Below, one piece after another: positions 16,770 through 25,433 of a DNA stretch of 64,000 nucleotides (positions are counted from its first letter, which is position 1; every line of letters begins with the position of its first letter). The notes under the pieces were generated by a model. That model was not told the DNA's origin, searched no databases, and worked only from the letters and a program-made list of their open reading frames with translations. Source of the DNA: Lentzea flava (lineage in GTDB: Bacteria; Actinomycetota; Actinomycetes; Mycobacteriales; Pseudonocardiaceae); the NCBI RefSeq assembly GCF_014648475.1, contig NZ_BMRE01000020.1, positions 62,001-126,000 of the forward strand, given 5' to 3'. Made by a program: the position numbers and the translations under genes.

Positions 16770-18005
16770 TCACGGGCGCAGGTCGTGGACGATCAGCGAC
16801 GCGGCCAGCAGCCGGATGTCCGCGGGATCGGCCGGGTTGTAGCCGGTCAGTTCGGTGACGCGGCGCAGGCGGTAGTTCAACGTGTTGCGGTGCAGGTGCA
16901 GCTTCTCGGCCGTGCGGTGGCGGTTGTGGTCGCTGTTGATGAACTCCCGCAGCGTGTGCAGCAGGTCGGGGTGTTCGGCCAGCCGGTCCATCACGCGGGC
17001 GAGCCGTTTGCGGCCGGGACCGGGACGGCAGAGCTGGTACTCGAGCAGCACGTCGTCGAGGACGTACGCACCGGGCGGACGGCCAAGGCGCTGCACCAGT
17101 TCGGCGATGTCGGCGGCCTGGCGGGCGGCCGTGGGGATGTCCTCGCGGCTTTCCGCGGCGGCGATTCCTCCCACCAGGCCGATGCCCGCGGCGGTGTGCA
17201 GATCGCGGACCAGGTCGGCGGCATCGGCCAGTTCCTGGTCGAGGGTCTCGGCCGTGGTGGGCAGGAGAACCGTGCCGCCGTCGTGGTCGAGTGCGGAGAG
17301 CGCGTGCTTCGGCAGTTCGGCCCGCAGGCGCCGGACCAGGGCCTGGGCGGCGAGCCTCGCTTCCTGACTGCTCGCGCCCTCGGCCAACGGAGGTGCCTCC
17401 ACCCGAACGGCGAGAACCACGTGGTGGCTGGCCAGGTCGAGACCGATCCGCTCGGCCAGCGGTTCCGCCTCGCGGCCGGTCAGGAGAGCGGCGACCAGGG
17501 CGCGGGCGGCCTCGCGGCGTTCGGCGTGCAGGGCCTGCTGCTCGGTGAGGTACGAGGCGGCGACGGCGGGCACGGCGACGCTCAGGTACTGCAGCAGCGC
17601 GGGCACGGTCGCGAGCAGGTCGTCGACGTCGTCCTCCTCGGCGACGCGCGCCATCGCGGTCCAGCCGACGTGCGCGGCGACGTGGTAGGTGCTCAGCACG
17701 ACGTCGAGCGGAACGCCCTGCTGGGCTCTGCGGACGGCCGTGGCGATCTGGGCCGCCAGCTCCTCGGGGGCGGGCGGGCGTTGTTCGCGCAGGGCCCGCA
17801 GGAAGACCTGGAGGTTGCGGCTCACCGCCTCGGTGATCTCGCGGTCGACGAGCTGGTGGGGTAGCTGCCGGTACGCCGCCGATCTGGCGAAGAACGCCTC
17901 CAGCACCTGTTCGGCGATGGCGGGAATCTGCGTCGCCGCCCGCTCGTACAGCGGGGCGAGCGGGTTCGGTGCCGGTATGTCGACCACCGGCAGAGGCTTG
18001 CGCAT
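16770..18005 (-). CDS. PucR/CdaR-family transcriptional regulator
   Basis: A 411-residue regulator. The N-terminal half is the RsbT-like/GGDEF-fold sensor region found in actinobacterial PucR proteins (EQVLEAFFARSAAYRQLP, QGVPLDVVLSTYHVAAHVGW). The C-terminal HTH_30 motif is clear: TAEKLHLHRNTLNYRLRRV followed by TELTGYNPADPADIRLLAAS. The start is set at the ATG at 18005, giving MRKPLPVV; the open frame continues upstream for 30 codons with no family match. Effector and targets are unknown. It is divergent from the small gene at 18182. Confidence 0.8.
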   Translation of the reverse strand: MRKPLPVVDIPAPNPLAPLYERAATQIPAIAEQVLEAFFARSAAYRQLPHQLVDREITEAVSRNLQVFLRALREQRPPAPEELAAQIATAVRRAQQGVPLDVVLSTYHVAAHVGWTAMARVAEEDDVDDLLATVPALLQYLSVAVPAVAASYLTEQQALHAERREAARALVAALLTGREAEPLAERIGLDLASHHVVLAVRVEAPPLAEGASSQEARLAAQALVRRLRAELPKHALSALDHDGGTVLLPTTAETLDQELADAADLVRDLHTAAGIGLVGGIAAAESREDIPTAARQAADIAELVQRLGRPPGAYVLDDVLLEYQLCRPGPGRKRLARVMDRLAEHPDLLHTLREFINSDHNRHRTAEKLHLHRNTLNYRLRRVTELTGYNPADPADIRLLAASLIVHDLRP

Positions 18006-18181
18006 GCGGCAGGCCCCGTGCCATCGCCCGAAGCGGTCGTCTTTCGTCGGCACTGTGCACGAACGGACGCACGTGGTGTTGTGCATCTGCCCCAAACGGT
18101 TGCCCTGATCGAGTGATGGACACCGGGTGGACAGGTGTGTCGGGACAGAATTGGCAGTTCGTACGAGCAGGGGCAGGAGAC

Positions 18182-18532
18182 TTGGCGCACAACGTGAGCA
18201 GTGTCCAGGAGTGCATGAAACTGTTGCTGCGGCGTGGATTTCAGCGGACTGTCGTGCAGGACCGGCTGACGTGCGTCAACGCCGTGATGTTCCGTCGCGT
18301 GTGGAAGGGCACCAACGAGACGGTGCTCGCGCTCTCCGAATCGGAGGCGCTGGCCTATCGCGTGCGCGAGGACGACGTGGATCCGGCGGACCCGTTCGTC
18401 GTGGATCCCGATCTCACGCTGTGGCAGTGCGGCGGCGAGTTCCTCGACGTCGCGAGCCAGCTGCTGGACCTGCCGCCCGTGCCCGGGCAGTCGGCGTTCG
18501 CTAGGCGTTCTGGCGGCGCACCATCTCGGTGA
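18182..18532 (+). CDS. Small hypothetical protein
   Basis: A protein of 116 residues with no recognised domain: VQECMKLLLRRGFQRTVVQD then a block rich in Asp (REDDVDPADPFVVDPDLTLW). The start is uncertain. TTG at 18182 has GGCAGGAG 4-5 bases upstream and is preferred; GTG 18194 and ATG 18215 are alternatives. Its 3' end overlaps the convergent AlkD-like gene by 32 bases, and the last residues (FARRSGGAPSR) may not be conserved. Confidence 0.5.
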   Translation: MAHNVSSVQECMKLLLRRGFQRTVVQDRLTCVNAVMFRRVWKGTNETVLALSESEALAYRVREDDVDPADPFVVDPDLTLWQCGGEFLDVASQLLDLPPVPGQSAFARRSGGAPSR

Positions 18533-19169
18533 TCCAGACGGGAGCGAACGGCGACGTGCAGTTCGGCGGCGTCGGGTAGTCCTTGAGAACTTCGAGCCGT
18601 TCGCCGATCTCGATCGCGCGGGCCCGGTGCTCAGGGTGCTCGATGCCGATCTGGGCCAGGCAGTGGTTCATCGCCCACTGCAGCCGGTCCGGCGCGCCCT
18701 TCATCTCCGCCTCGACGGTGTCGAGCAGCGCGTCGAGATCCAGGCCCTCCGGCTTGCGCGCCACGCGGTCGGTGGTCAACGCCCAGCCCGCGCTCGCGAC
18801 CACCGGGTCCGGGTCGGAGAACCAGGCGACCCGCAGATCCTCGGCGTGGGCGCTCTTCTTCACCACGTAGTTCACGAGCCAGTCGTGCACCTTGGGACGG
18901 CGGGCCTCGCGCAGCATCGTGTCGAGCTGGTCGCGGGAGAACGCCTTGGGGCGGCAGATCAGCAACGCCAGCAGCCTGGCCGCCGTGTCGCCGGTCGCCC
19001 ACAGTTCCAGTGCCAGGTCCTGCTGGGTCTTGAGGCGCTTGGCGAGCGCGCGGAGCTTGCCGAGGTTCACGCCGTGGTCGTCGCCGTGCTTCTCGTTGAC
19101 CGCACGTGCCTTCGGGTCCTCCAGCGCGGCCAGTTCGGCCATCACCTCGGCGACCGTCGTCTCCGCCAC
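18501..19169 (-). CDS. DNA alkylation repair enzyme (AlkD-like HEAT-repeat protein)
   Basis: A 222-residue all-helical protein of the AlkC/AlkD family, glycosylases that remove bulky or positively charged N-alkyl purines without base flipping. Seen: HGVNLGKLRALAKRLKTQQ and LALELWATGDTAARLLALLI (HEAT repeats 1-2), VHDWLVNYVVKKSAHAEDLR and QWAMNHCLAQIGIEHPEHRA near the C-terminus. Several actinobacterial members are only predicted enzymes, so activity is inferred. It is divergent from the SARP regulator at 19268. Confidence 0.75.
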   Translation of the reverse strand: MAETTVAEVMAELAALEDPKARAVNEKHGDDHGVNLGKLRALAKRLKTQQDLALELWATGDTAARLLALLICRPKAFSRDQLDTMLREARRPKVHDWLVNYVVKKSAHAEDLRVAWFSDPDPVVASAGWALTTDRVARKPEGLDLDALLDTVEAEMKGAPDRLQWAMNHCLAQIGIEHPEHRARAIEIGERLEVLKDYPTPPNCTSPFAPVWITEMVRRQNA

Positions 19170-19267
19170 GTCAGACCTCCTGTCCCGGTGACGGACAGTT
19201 TAAGTGGTCGGTGCACAATGTGCCCTCCGCTTCGAGGCTTCGGCGGCTCCTGAGGGGGAGTTCAGTG

Positions 19268-21967
19268 GTGGAGTTCGGGCTGCTCGGCGACGTCGAGGTC
19301 CGGGTGGGCGGCCACGTGGTGGACGTCGGTCACGCGCGGCAGCGGTGCGTGCTGGCCGCGTTGCTGGTGGACGCGAACCGGCTCGTGCCCGTCGACGTGC
19401 TGGTCGACCGCGTGTGGGGCGACCGGGTTCCGCACCGGGCGCGCAACGCCGTGGCCGGGTACGTGTCGAGGCTCAGGCAGGTTGTCCCGGACGTGCCCAT
19501 CACCGGGCGGCAGGGCGGGTACGTGCTGGCCGTCGACCCGATGTCGGTGGATCTGCACCGTTTCGACGCCCTGGTCGCCCGCGCGCGGGCGCGGCCCGGC
19601 CAGGCCGTCGTCCTGCTCACCGAGGCGCTCGGGCTGTGGCGGGGCGAGCCTTTCTCCACTTTGGACACTCCGTGGCTCGCGATCGTGCGGCAGGGACTTC
19701 AGTCGCGCCGCACGGCCGCGCTGCTGGACCGCAACGACCTGGTGCTGGACCAGGGCGGGCACACCGAGCTGCTGGCCGAGCTGGAGGCGACGGCGGCGGC
19801 GTTTCCGTTGGACGAACGCCTCGCGGGACAGCTGATGCTGGCGCTGTACCGGTGCGGGCGGCAGGCCGACGCGTTGCTGCGGTACGAGCAGATCCGGATG
19901 CGGCTGGCCGAGGAGCTCGGCGCCGATCCCGGACCGGCGCTCAGGTTGCTGCACAAGCAGATGCTGACGGCGGACGAGGCGCTGGCGGTCAGCTCACCGG
20001 CCGCGAGACCCGTGCCGCGGCAGCTGCCGGCGCCGCCGCGCTGGTTCGCCGGGCGAGGCCGCGAGCTGGCCGCGCTCGACGCGATCATGAACGGACAGCA
20101 CCAGATCGTCGTGTCCGGCACGGCAGGGGTGGGCAAGACGGCGCTCGCGGTGCACTGGGCCCATCGGGTGGCGGAGCGGTTCCCGGACGGTCAGCTGTAC
20201 GTCAACCTGCGCGGTTTCGACCCCAGCGGCGCGGTCACGGCGCCGGGCGAGGCGGTCCGCGCGTTCCTCGACGCGCTCGGTGTCGACCCGCAGCGCATCC
20301 CGGCGAGCCTGGACGCGCAGGCCGCGCTGTTCCGCAGCACGGTGGCGGGCAAGCGCGTGCTCGTCGTGCTGGACAACGCCCGTGACGCCGACCAGGTCCG
20401 TCCCCTGCTGCCGGGCAGTCCCGGCTGCGTCGTGCTGGTCACCAGCCGGAACCGGTTGGCGGGCCTGGTCGCCACGCACGGCGCGCACCCGCTCGCGCTG
20501 GACCTGCTGTCCACAGTGGAGGCTCGGGCGCTGCTCGCCGACCGCCTCGGCGAGGACAGGCTGCGTGCCGAACCCGAAGCCGCCGACGAGATCATCACGC
20601 GCTGCTCCGGACTGCCGATCGCGTTGACCGTCGTGGCCGCGCGCGTCGCCTGCACCAGCTTTCCGCTGCGGGCCATCGCCGCCGAACTGCGCGGAGGCCT
20701 GGACCCGTTCGACGGCGGCGACTCGGCCACGGACGTCCGTGCCGTCTTCTCCTGGTCGTACCATGCGCTGGAGCCGGCCGCGGCCCGCCTGTTCCGGTTG
20801 CTGGGCCTGCATCCCGGCCCTGACGTCTCCGCCGCCGCTGCCGCCAGTCTCTTCGGTGCCCCGGTCCGGCCTGTGCTCGCCGAACTGACCCGCGCGCACC
20901 TGCTCACCGAACACCAGCCGGGTCGGTACGTGCTGCACGACCTGCTCCGGGCCTATGCCGCCGAGCAGGCTCGGATCCACGACTCCGACGCGGAACGGCG
21001 TGCTGCCACGACACGGCTGCACGACCACTACGTGCACACCGCGCACACCGCGACCCGGTTGCTGAGCCCGGCCCGTGAGGTGATCACCCCGCCGTCGCCC
21101 CAGCCCGGCGTGCGGCCGGAGAGGCTCGGCGACTTCGACCAGGCGCTGGCGTGGTTCACCGCCGAGCACCACGTGCTGCTCGCCGCCGTCGACCACGCCG
21201 CCGCCACCGGTCTCGACCCGCACGCCGGGCACCTGGCCTGGGCGCTGGCGGAGTTCCTCGAACGCCGCGGCCACTGGCTCGACCTCGGCGCCGTCGGCCA
21301 CGTCGCCCTCGCGGCCGCGCTGCGCCTCGCCGACCCGCTGGCCCAGAGCCACGCCCACCGCTTCCTGGCCCGCGCGAGCACGCAGCTCGACCGTCTCGAC
21401 GACGCGCACCTGCACCACCGGCGCAGCCTCGACGTGGCCGGTGACCCGATCGGCCAGGCGCGGTCCCACCGCGAGCTCGCCTACGTGTGCGAACGGCAGG
21501 GACACCTCGGCCAGGCCCTCGACCACTCCCGGCAGGCCATGGAGCTGTACGAGGCGGCAGGCCACCGGCGCGGTCAGGCGGGCGCGCTCAACGCCGTGGG
21601 CTGGTACCAGGCGTTGCTCGGCGACCTCGAGCAGGCGCTGACGTCGTGCCAGGCGGCACTGGCGTTGCTGGAGGAGCTCGACGACCCCGACGGCGAGGCG
21701 TCGACCTGGGACAGCCTCGGCTACATCCACCACCACCGCGGTGACCACCCCGAGGCGATCGCCTGCTACCGGCGTTCGCTCGACGTGTTCCGGTCGCTGG
21801 GTGACCGGTACTGGACCGCTGACGTGCTCGTGCACCTCGGGGACAGCCACCTCGCGGCCGGTGACCCCGGATCCGCCCGTGCGGTGTGGCAGGAAGCGTT
21901 GGGAATCCTGGAGGATCTCGGCCATCCGCACGCCGGCGCTGTCCGGGCGCGGATCAGTTCTCGTTGA
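19268..21967 (+). CDS. AfsR/SARP-type regulator with BTAD, NB-ARC and TPR domains
   Basis: An 899-residue STAND-type activator. Residues about 1-95 are an OmpR-like winged helix (FGLLGDVEVRVGGHVVDVG), about 95-240 the BTAD domain (LALYRCGRQADALLRYEQIR), about 275-560 NB-ARC with Walker A GTAGVGKTALAVHWAH (about 284) and LVVLDNARD as Walker B, and about 700-899 TPR repeats (ALNAVGWYQALLGDLEQALT, SLGYIHHHRGDHPEAIACYR). GTG 19268 or the adjacent GTG 19265 follows GAGGGGGAG. Family members such as AfsR and SARPs activate secondary-metabolite genes; no such cluster is adjacent. The 3' end overlaps a convergent merR gene by 14 bases. Confidence 0.88.
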   Translation: MEFGLLGDVEVRVGGHVVDVGHARQRCVLAALLVDANRLVPVDVLVDRVWGDRVPHRARNAVAGYVSRLRQVVPDVPITGRQGGYVLAVDPMSVDLHRFDALVARARARPGQAVVLLTEALGLWRGEPFSTLDTPWLAIVRQGLQSRRTAALLDRNDLVLDQGGHTELLAELEATAAAFPLDERLAGQLMLALYRCGRQADALLRYEQIRMRLAEELGADPGPALRLLHKQMLTADEALAVSSPAARPVPRQLPAPPRWFAGRGRELAALDAIMNGQHQIVVSGTAGVGKTALAVHWAHRVAERFPDGQLYVNLRGFDPSGAVTAPGEAVRAFLDALGVDPQRIPASLDAQAALFRSTVAGKRVLVVLDNARDADQVRPLLPGSPGCVVLVTSRNRLAGLVATHGAHPLALDLLSTVEARALLADRLGEDRLRAEPEAADEIITRCSGLPIALTVVAARVACTSFPLRAIAAELRGGLDPFDGGDSATDVRAVFSWSYHALEPAAARLFRLLGLHPGPDVSAAAAASLFGAPVRPVLAELTRAHLLTEHQPGRYVLHDLLRAYAAEQARIHDSDAERRAATTRLHDHYVHTAHTATRLLSPAREVITPPSPQPGVRPERLGDFDQALAWFTAEHHVLLAAVDHAAATGLDPHAGHLAWALAEFLERRGHWLDLGAVGHVALAAALRLADPLAQSHAHRFLARASTQLDRLDDAHLHHRRSLDVAGDPIGQARSHRELAYVCERQGHLGQALDHSRQAMELYEAAGHRRGQAGALNAVGWYQALLGDLEQALTSCQAALALLEELDDPDGEASTWDSLGYIHHHRGDHPEAIACYRRSLDVFRSLGDRYWTADVLVHLGDSHLAAGDPGSARAVWQEALGILEDLGHPHAGAVRARISSR

Positions 21968-22313
21968 GCGCGGCGATGATCGGGCACTGCTCCCGCACGC
22001 CGTTCTCGGCCACCTCCAGCAGGGCCAGGCGCACGCGGTCCAGGTCGCGGATGCGTTCCTCGATCTCGGTGACCTTCTCGGTGATCACGTCGCCGAACTC
22101 GTCGGCGTCGAGGAGCTGCTCCAGCTCGGTGAGCGTGAAGCCGAGACGCTGGGCGCGGCGGATGAACTTCAACCGCCGCAACGCCTCCTGGTCGTAGTGG
22201 CGGTATCCGCCGTGCGTGCGGGCCGTGGGCACGACGAGGCCGCGCCGCTCGTAGAACCGCACGGTGCTGACGCCCACTCCGGCAGCGCGGGCCAGTTCGG
22301 ATATGCGCACCAC
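21954..22313 (-). CDS. MerR-family transcriptional regulator
   Basis: A 119-residue regulator with the MerR winged helix (ISELARAAGVGVSTVRFYER, GGYRHYDQEALRRLKFIRRA) and a short coiled-coil dimerisation helix ending in REQCPIIAALNEN. Only one Cys is present in the effector region, so a classical metal site with two or three Cys is not complete. It follows the small membrane-protein gene by 6 bases on the same strand, and a MerR-type palindrome precedes that gene, so the pair is probably autoregulated. Confidence 0.82.
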   Translation of the reverse strand: MVRISELARAAGVGVSTVRFYERRGLVVPTARTHGGYRHYDQEALRRLKFIRRAQRLGFTLTELEQLLDADEFGDVITEKVTEIEERIRDLDRVRLALLEVAENGVREQCPIIAALNEN

Positions 22314-22319
22314 CGGAAA

Positions 22320-22679
22320 CTACCTCCGCAGCAACGCGCGCAGCTGGGCCGCGCCCCAGAACAGCTCCAGCACCAGGAAGAGCGCCAGGACCGGCGTCTG
22401 CCCGTGCCACAACGCCCACGCGAACCAGAGGCTGAACAGTCCGCGTCCGACCGTGTCGATGCCGATCAGCAACGGCTCCGGGCGCCGCCACCTGGCGACC
22501 GACCACATCACGACCACGGTGCCGAACAACGTGGCGAACAACAGGGTCATGGGGTCCTCGGTCGTGGTGCCGAACAAGGTCAGCATCCCGGCCGCGGTCC
22601 AGGGCGTCACGAAGGCGATGCTCGCCACCAGGTCGTACAGGGCACCCGCCCGGCCCCACCGGGCCACGTCTCGCGTCAT
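22320..22679 (-). CDS. Small four-helix membrane protein
   Basis: A 119-residue integral membrane protein with about four hydrophobic segments (LYDLVASIAFVTPWTAAGML, LLFATLFGTVVVMWSVARW, LIGIDTVGRGLFSLWFAWAL, VLALFLVLELFWGAAQLRAL). I do not recognise the family. ATG 22679 is chosen because the MerR-type promoter lies directly upstream and the predicted transcription start is within a few bases, so the message may be leaderless. It is in an operon with merR (6-base gap). Confidence 0.65.
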   Translation of the reverse strand: MTRDVARWGRAGALYDLVASIAFVTPWTAAGMLTLFGTTTEDPMTLLFATLFGTVVVMWSVARWRRPEPLLIGIDTVGRGLFSLWFAWALWHGQTPVLALFLVLELFWGAAQLRALLRR

Positions 22680-22692
22680 GGCGATCACGATG

Positions 22693-22716
22693 GACCCTGA
22701 ACCGTGGTGCAGGGTC
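22693..22716 (-). promoter_or_regulatory. MerR-type operator/promoter
   Basis: A 24 bp near-perfect palindrome: GACCCTGAACC, a 2-base centre, then GGTGCAGGGTC (one mismatch). Read on the minus strand it starts with a TTGACC -35 hexamer (22718-22713) and has a long spacer of 19-20 bases before CATCGT (22692-22687), the layout of promoters activated by MerR proteins through DNA untwisting. Confidence 0.65.
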
Positions 22717-22765
22717 AAGCCGCGAGGAGGAAGGTGGTGACAGGACAAGTACTTCGGGGGTTCCT

Positions 22766-24352
22766 GTGCACGACTTCATCGTTGCCGGGGCCGGAAGTGC
22801 GGGGTGTGTTCTCGCGAACCGGCTGAGTGAGGATCCGGCGAGCCGGGTGCTGCTGATCGAGGCAGGACCGGAGGACGACGCGCAGGAGATGCGCGTGCCC
22901 GCCCAGGCCGCGACCCTGTGGCAGGGCCGGTTCGTGTGGGACAACATCACCGTGCCGCAGGACGACGCCGGGAAGCGGCAGGTCCCGTGGCCCAGCGGGC
23001 GCACGCTCGGCGGCAGCTCGTCGATCAACGGCATGATCTACATCCGCGGCAACCGCGCCGACTACGACGCGTGGCGCGACACCTACGGCTGTGCCGGCTG
23101 GGGTTACGCCGATCTGTTGCCGTACTTCAGGCGCGCCGAGGACCAGGGACGCGGGGAGTCGGTCCACCACGGCGTCGGCGGGCCGTTGTCCGTTCAGGAC
23201 GCCCGGTACGTCCACCCGCTCGTGCAGGCCTGGCTGCTGTCGGCGCAGGAGCACGGGCTGCCCGCGAACAGCGACCACAACGGCGCCGAACAGGACGGCG
23301 TGGGGCCGTACCAGGTCACGCAGGACAACGGGGAGCGGTGTTCGACCGCCGCCGGCTACCTGCGGCCCGCGCTGGACCGTCCCAACCTGACGGTGCTGAC
23401 CGGCGCGCAGGTCACGCGGGTGCTGATGGAGGACGGCCGGGCCGTCGGCGTGCGCTACGTCCGTGACGGCGTCGAGGAGGAAGCGCGGACGACTGGCGAG
23501 GTCGTGGTGTCCAGCGGTGCGGTGAAGAGCCCGCAGATCCTGATGCTGTCCGGGATCGGACCCGCCGAGCGGTTGCGCGAGCTGGGGATCGAGCCGGTGG
23601 TGGATCTGCCGGTGGGAGAGGGGTTGCAGGACCACCCGCTGTGCATCGCGCAGTGGGCGACGCCCGAGGTGCCGAACTTCTTCGAGGAGCTCACGCCAGA
23701 GGCGATGGAGGTGTGGCAGCGGGAACGGCAGGGGCCCTTCGCCTCGCACTTCGCCGTCGCCGGCGGGTTCGCCAGGACCAGGCCCGATCTGCCGGCGCCG
23801 GACGTGCAGTACGACGCGGTCGCCGTGGCCGCGTCGATGGGGCCGGACGGGCTGGTCATCGATCCGGAGAAGCGGGCGGTGTCGCTCGTCGTCGTGTCCG
23901 CGCAGGTGCGCAGCCGCGGCCGGGTCGCCTTGGCTTCGGCGGATCCGTTCGAGCGGCCGTTGATCGACCCCGGCTACCTCTCCGATCCCGGTGATCTCGA
24001 CACGCTGGTGGCCGGGCTTCGCGAACAGCGGGAGATCGCCGCCTGCGGGCCGCTCGCCTCGTTCGTGACGGAGGAGTTGTTGCCGGGGCCGGACGTGCAG
24101 ACCGACGAGGAGCTGCGGGCCTACGTGCGGCAGACCGTGACGACGGTGTGGCATCCGGCCGGCACCTGCGCGATGGGTTCCGTCTGCGATCCGCAGCTGC
24201 GGGTGCTGGGTGTGGACGGGCTGCGGGTCGTCGACGCGTCGGTGATGCCGGCGGTGCCACGTGGCAACACGAACGCGCCGACGATCGCCGTCGCCGAACG
24301 CGCCGCCGACCTGATCAAGGGGTGCACGCCGCTGGAACCGATCTACGATTAG
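22766..24352 (+). CDS. GMC-family oxidoreductase (choline dehydrogenase-like)
   Basis: A 528-residue FAD enzyme that would oxidise an alcohol to an aldehyde or ketone. The N-terminal Rossmann FAD motif is FIVAGAGSAGCVLANRLSE (about 4-22), followed by GMC signature 1 (PSGRTLGGSSSINGMIYIRG) and signature 2 (SSGAVKSPQILMLSGIG). The catalytic His lies in TTVWHPAGTCAMG (about 465) and the second polar residue in RGNTNAPTIAVAERAADLI. No signal peptide. The natural alcohol is unknown; choline, polyethylene glycol and aryl alcohols are all used by relatives. Confidence 0.88.
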   Translation: MHDFIVAGAGSAGCVLANRLSEDPASRVLLIEAGPEDDAQEMRVPAQAATLWQGRFVWDNITVPQDDAGKRQVPWPSGRTLGGSSSINGMIYIRGNRADYDAWRDTYGCAGWGYADLLPYFRRAEDQGRGESVHHGVGGPLSVQDARYVHPLVQAWLLSAQEHGLPANSDHNGAEQDGVGPYQVTQDNGERCSTAAGYLRPALDRPNLTVLTGAQVTRVLMEDGRAVGVRYVRDGVEEEARTTGEVVVSSGAVKSPQILMLSGIGPAERLRELGIEPVVDLPVGEGLQDHPLCIAQWATPEVPNFFEELTPEAMEVWQRERQGPFASHFAVAGGFARTRPDLPAPDVQYDAVAVAASMGPDGLVIDPEKRAVSLVVVSAQVRSRGRVALASADPFERPLIDPGYLSDPGDLDTLVAGLREQREIAACGPLASFVTEELLPGPDVQTDEELRAYVRQTVTTVWHPAGTCAMGSVCDPQLRVLGVDGLRVVDASVMPAVPRGNTNAPTIAVAERAADLIKGCTPLEPIYD

Positions 24353-24378
24353 GCGTCCGCTGGAGCCGAGGGGGAGGC

Positions 24379-25119
24379 GTGACCGGCCAGATCCTCCGCC
24401 ATGCCTGCCACATCGAGGCCGTGCGCGTGCGGTTCGCGGCCGTCCACCGGGCCAGCGCGGTCGTCGTCGGCGACGAGACCGTGTACGGGCGGCTGTGCCG
24501 GTGGATCATCGGGCTGGTGCTGGAGAAGCACGTCAGGCAGGACGAGCTGGTCTCCTACGTCGAGGAGAACCTGCGGCTCATCGTGGCCGGGCTGTGCGAC
24601 CTGGCCGGCGAGAAGCCACCGGAACCGGATCCCGTCCGCGAGGCCGCCGTGCCGTCGCTGATCGCGCCCGCACGGGAGACGGCCAGCTCGGCCATGGAGC
24701 AGATCGGGCCGCTCAGGGACGTGCTGGACGAGCTGACGGGACTGCCGGACGTCATCGCCGCGCACGCGACGACCTGGTGGAACATCGCGGTCGAGCAGCG
24801 GGCCATGGCCGACGAGCTCGCGGACTTCCTCGAACGGGACGTGCCGGCGTGGGACGGCGCCGCTGAGCACCAGCGGCTGATGGGGCACAACATCGACGCG
24901 ATCAGAGGGCTCAGCTCGGTGTCGGCGGCGTTCGCGGAGATCACCGAGAGCGTCGGGGTGCTGGTCGCGCAGACGCGGCGGCTGGTGCGGGAGCTGGTGA
25001 TCAGCCTGGTGGTGGCGCCGTCCGACGTGACGTTCCAGCGGCTGACCTGCCGGATCGCGGTGTACGGGGTGGCGTTGAACGCCACCCTCACGCACCTGGA
25101 GAACCGGCTCGAAGGCTAG
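24379..25119 (+). CDS. Hypothetical all-alpha protein
   Basis: A 246-residue protein predicted to be almost wholly helical, with no membrane span or signal peptide. I do not recognise it. Seen: RLCRWIIGLVLEKHVRQDEL, a long amphipathic section (ATTWWNIAVEQRAMADELAD) and FAEITESVGVLVAQTRRLVR, which resembles WXG-like or methyl-accepting-like coiled helices. GTG 24379 has GAGGGGGAGG just upstream. It lies 26 bases after the GMC gene and may be cotranscribed. The 3' end overlaps the next, opposite-strand gene by 4 bases. Confidence 0.6.
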   Translation: MTGQILRHACHIEAVRVRFAAVHRASAVVVGDETVYGRLCRWIIGLVLEKHVRQDELVSYVEENLRLIVAGLCDLAGEKPPEPDPVREAAVPSLIAPARETASSAMEQIGPLRDVLDELTGLPDVIAAHATTWWNIAVEQRAMADELADFLERDVPAWDGAAEHQRLMGHNIDAIRGLSSVSAAFAEITESVGVLVAQTRRLVRELVISLVVAPSDVTFQRLTCRIAVYGVALNATLTHLENRLEG

Positions 25120-25334
25120 GCGGCGGCGCGGCGGGCGCGGCGCTTCGCGATCGACGGCAGGAACCACATGTAGACGCCGGTGCCCATGAGGATGAACAAC
25201 GGCAGCAGCGGCACGTAGGACACCCACACCACGGAGTTGTCCACGGTCAGCGCGACGGCCGTGAAGACGACGGTGGCCATGAAGATCATGCTGACCACGC
25301 GGTGGAACTGCCGGATTCGCTTGGTGCCGCTCAT
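25116..25334 (-). CDS. Small two-helix membrane protein
   Basis: 72 residues with two hydrophobic helices (VVSMIFMATVVFTAVALTV; VSYVPLLPLFILMGTGVYMW) and a basic C-terminus (KRRARRAAA). Function unknown; similar short proteins are common in actinobacteria. It is divergent from the LuxR-LAL gene, with a short GTCCG-TTG-CGGAC palindrome at 25360-25372 between them. Confidence 0.65.
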   Translation of the reverse strand: MSGTKRIRQFHRVVSMIFMATVVFTAVALTVDNSVVWVSYVPLLPLFILMGTGVYMWFLPSIAKRRARRAAA

Positions 25335-25433
25335 TTTCGCTGTCCTCCAGTTTGCTCTGGTCCGTTGCGGACAACGTTAGGAGCGGAGGGATCGACCGTG
25401 CTTCTCGATTCCTGACCACTAGGGTCTCGGGCC

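Noticed and set aside
18006..18181. Possible extension of the PucR gene by 30 codons to 18095
   Set aside because: The extra residues are Arg/Cys/Thr-rich and unlike PucR starts, and would fill the divergent promoter region.
25360..25372. GTCCG-TTG-CGGAC as an operator for the LAL regulator or the small membrane protein
   Set aside because: Only a 5 bp arm, expected by chance at this GC content, and LAL regulators rarely use such short sites; kept only as a note in the neighbouring gene.
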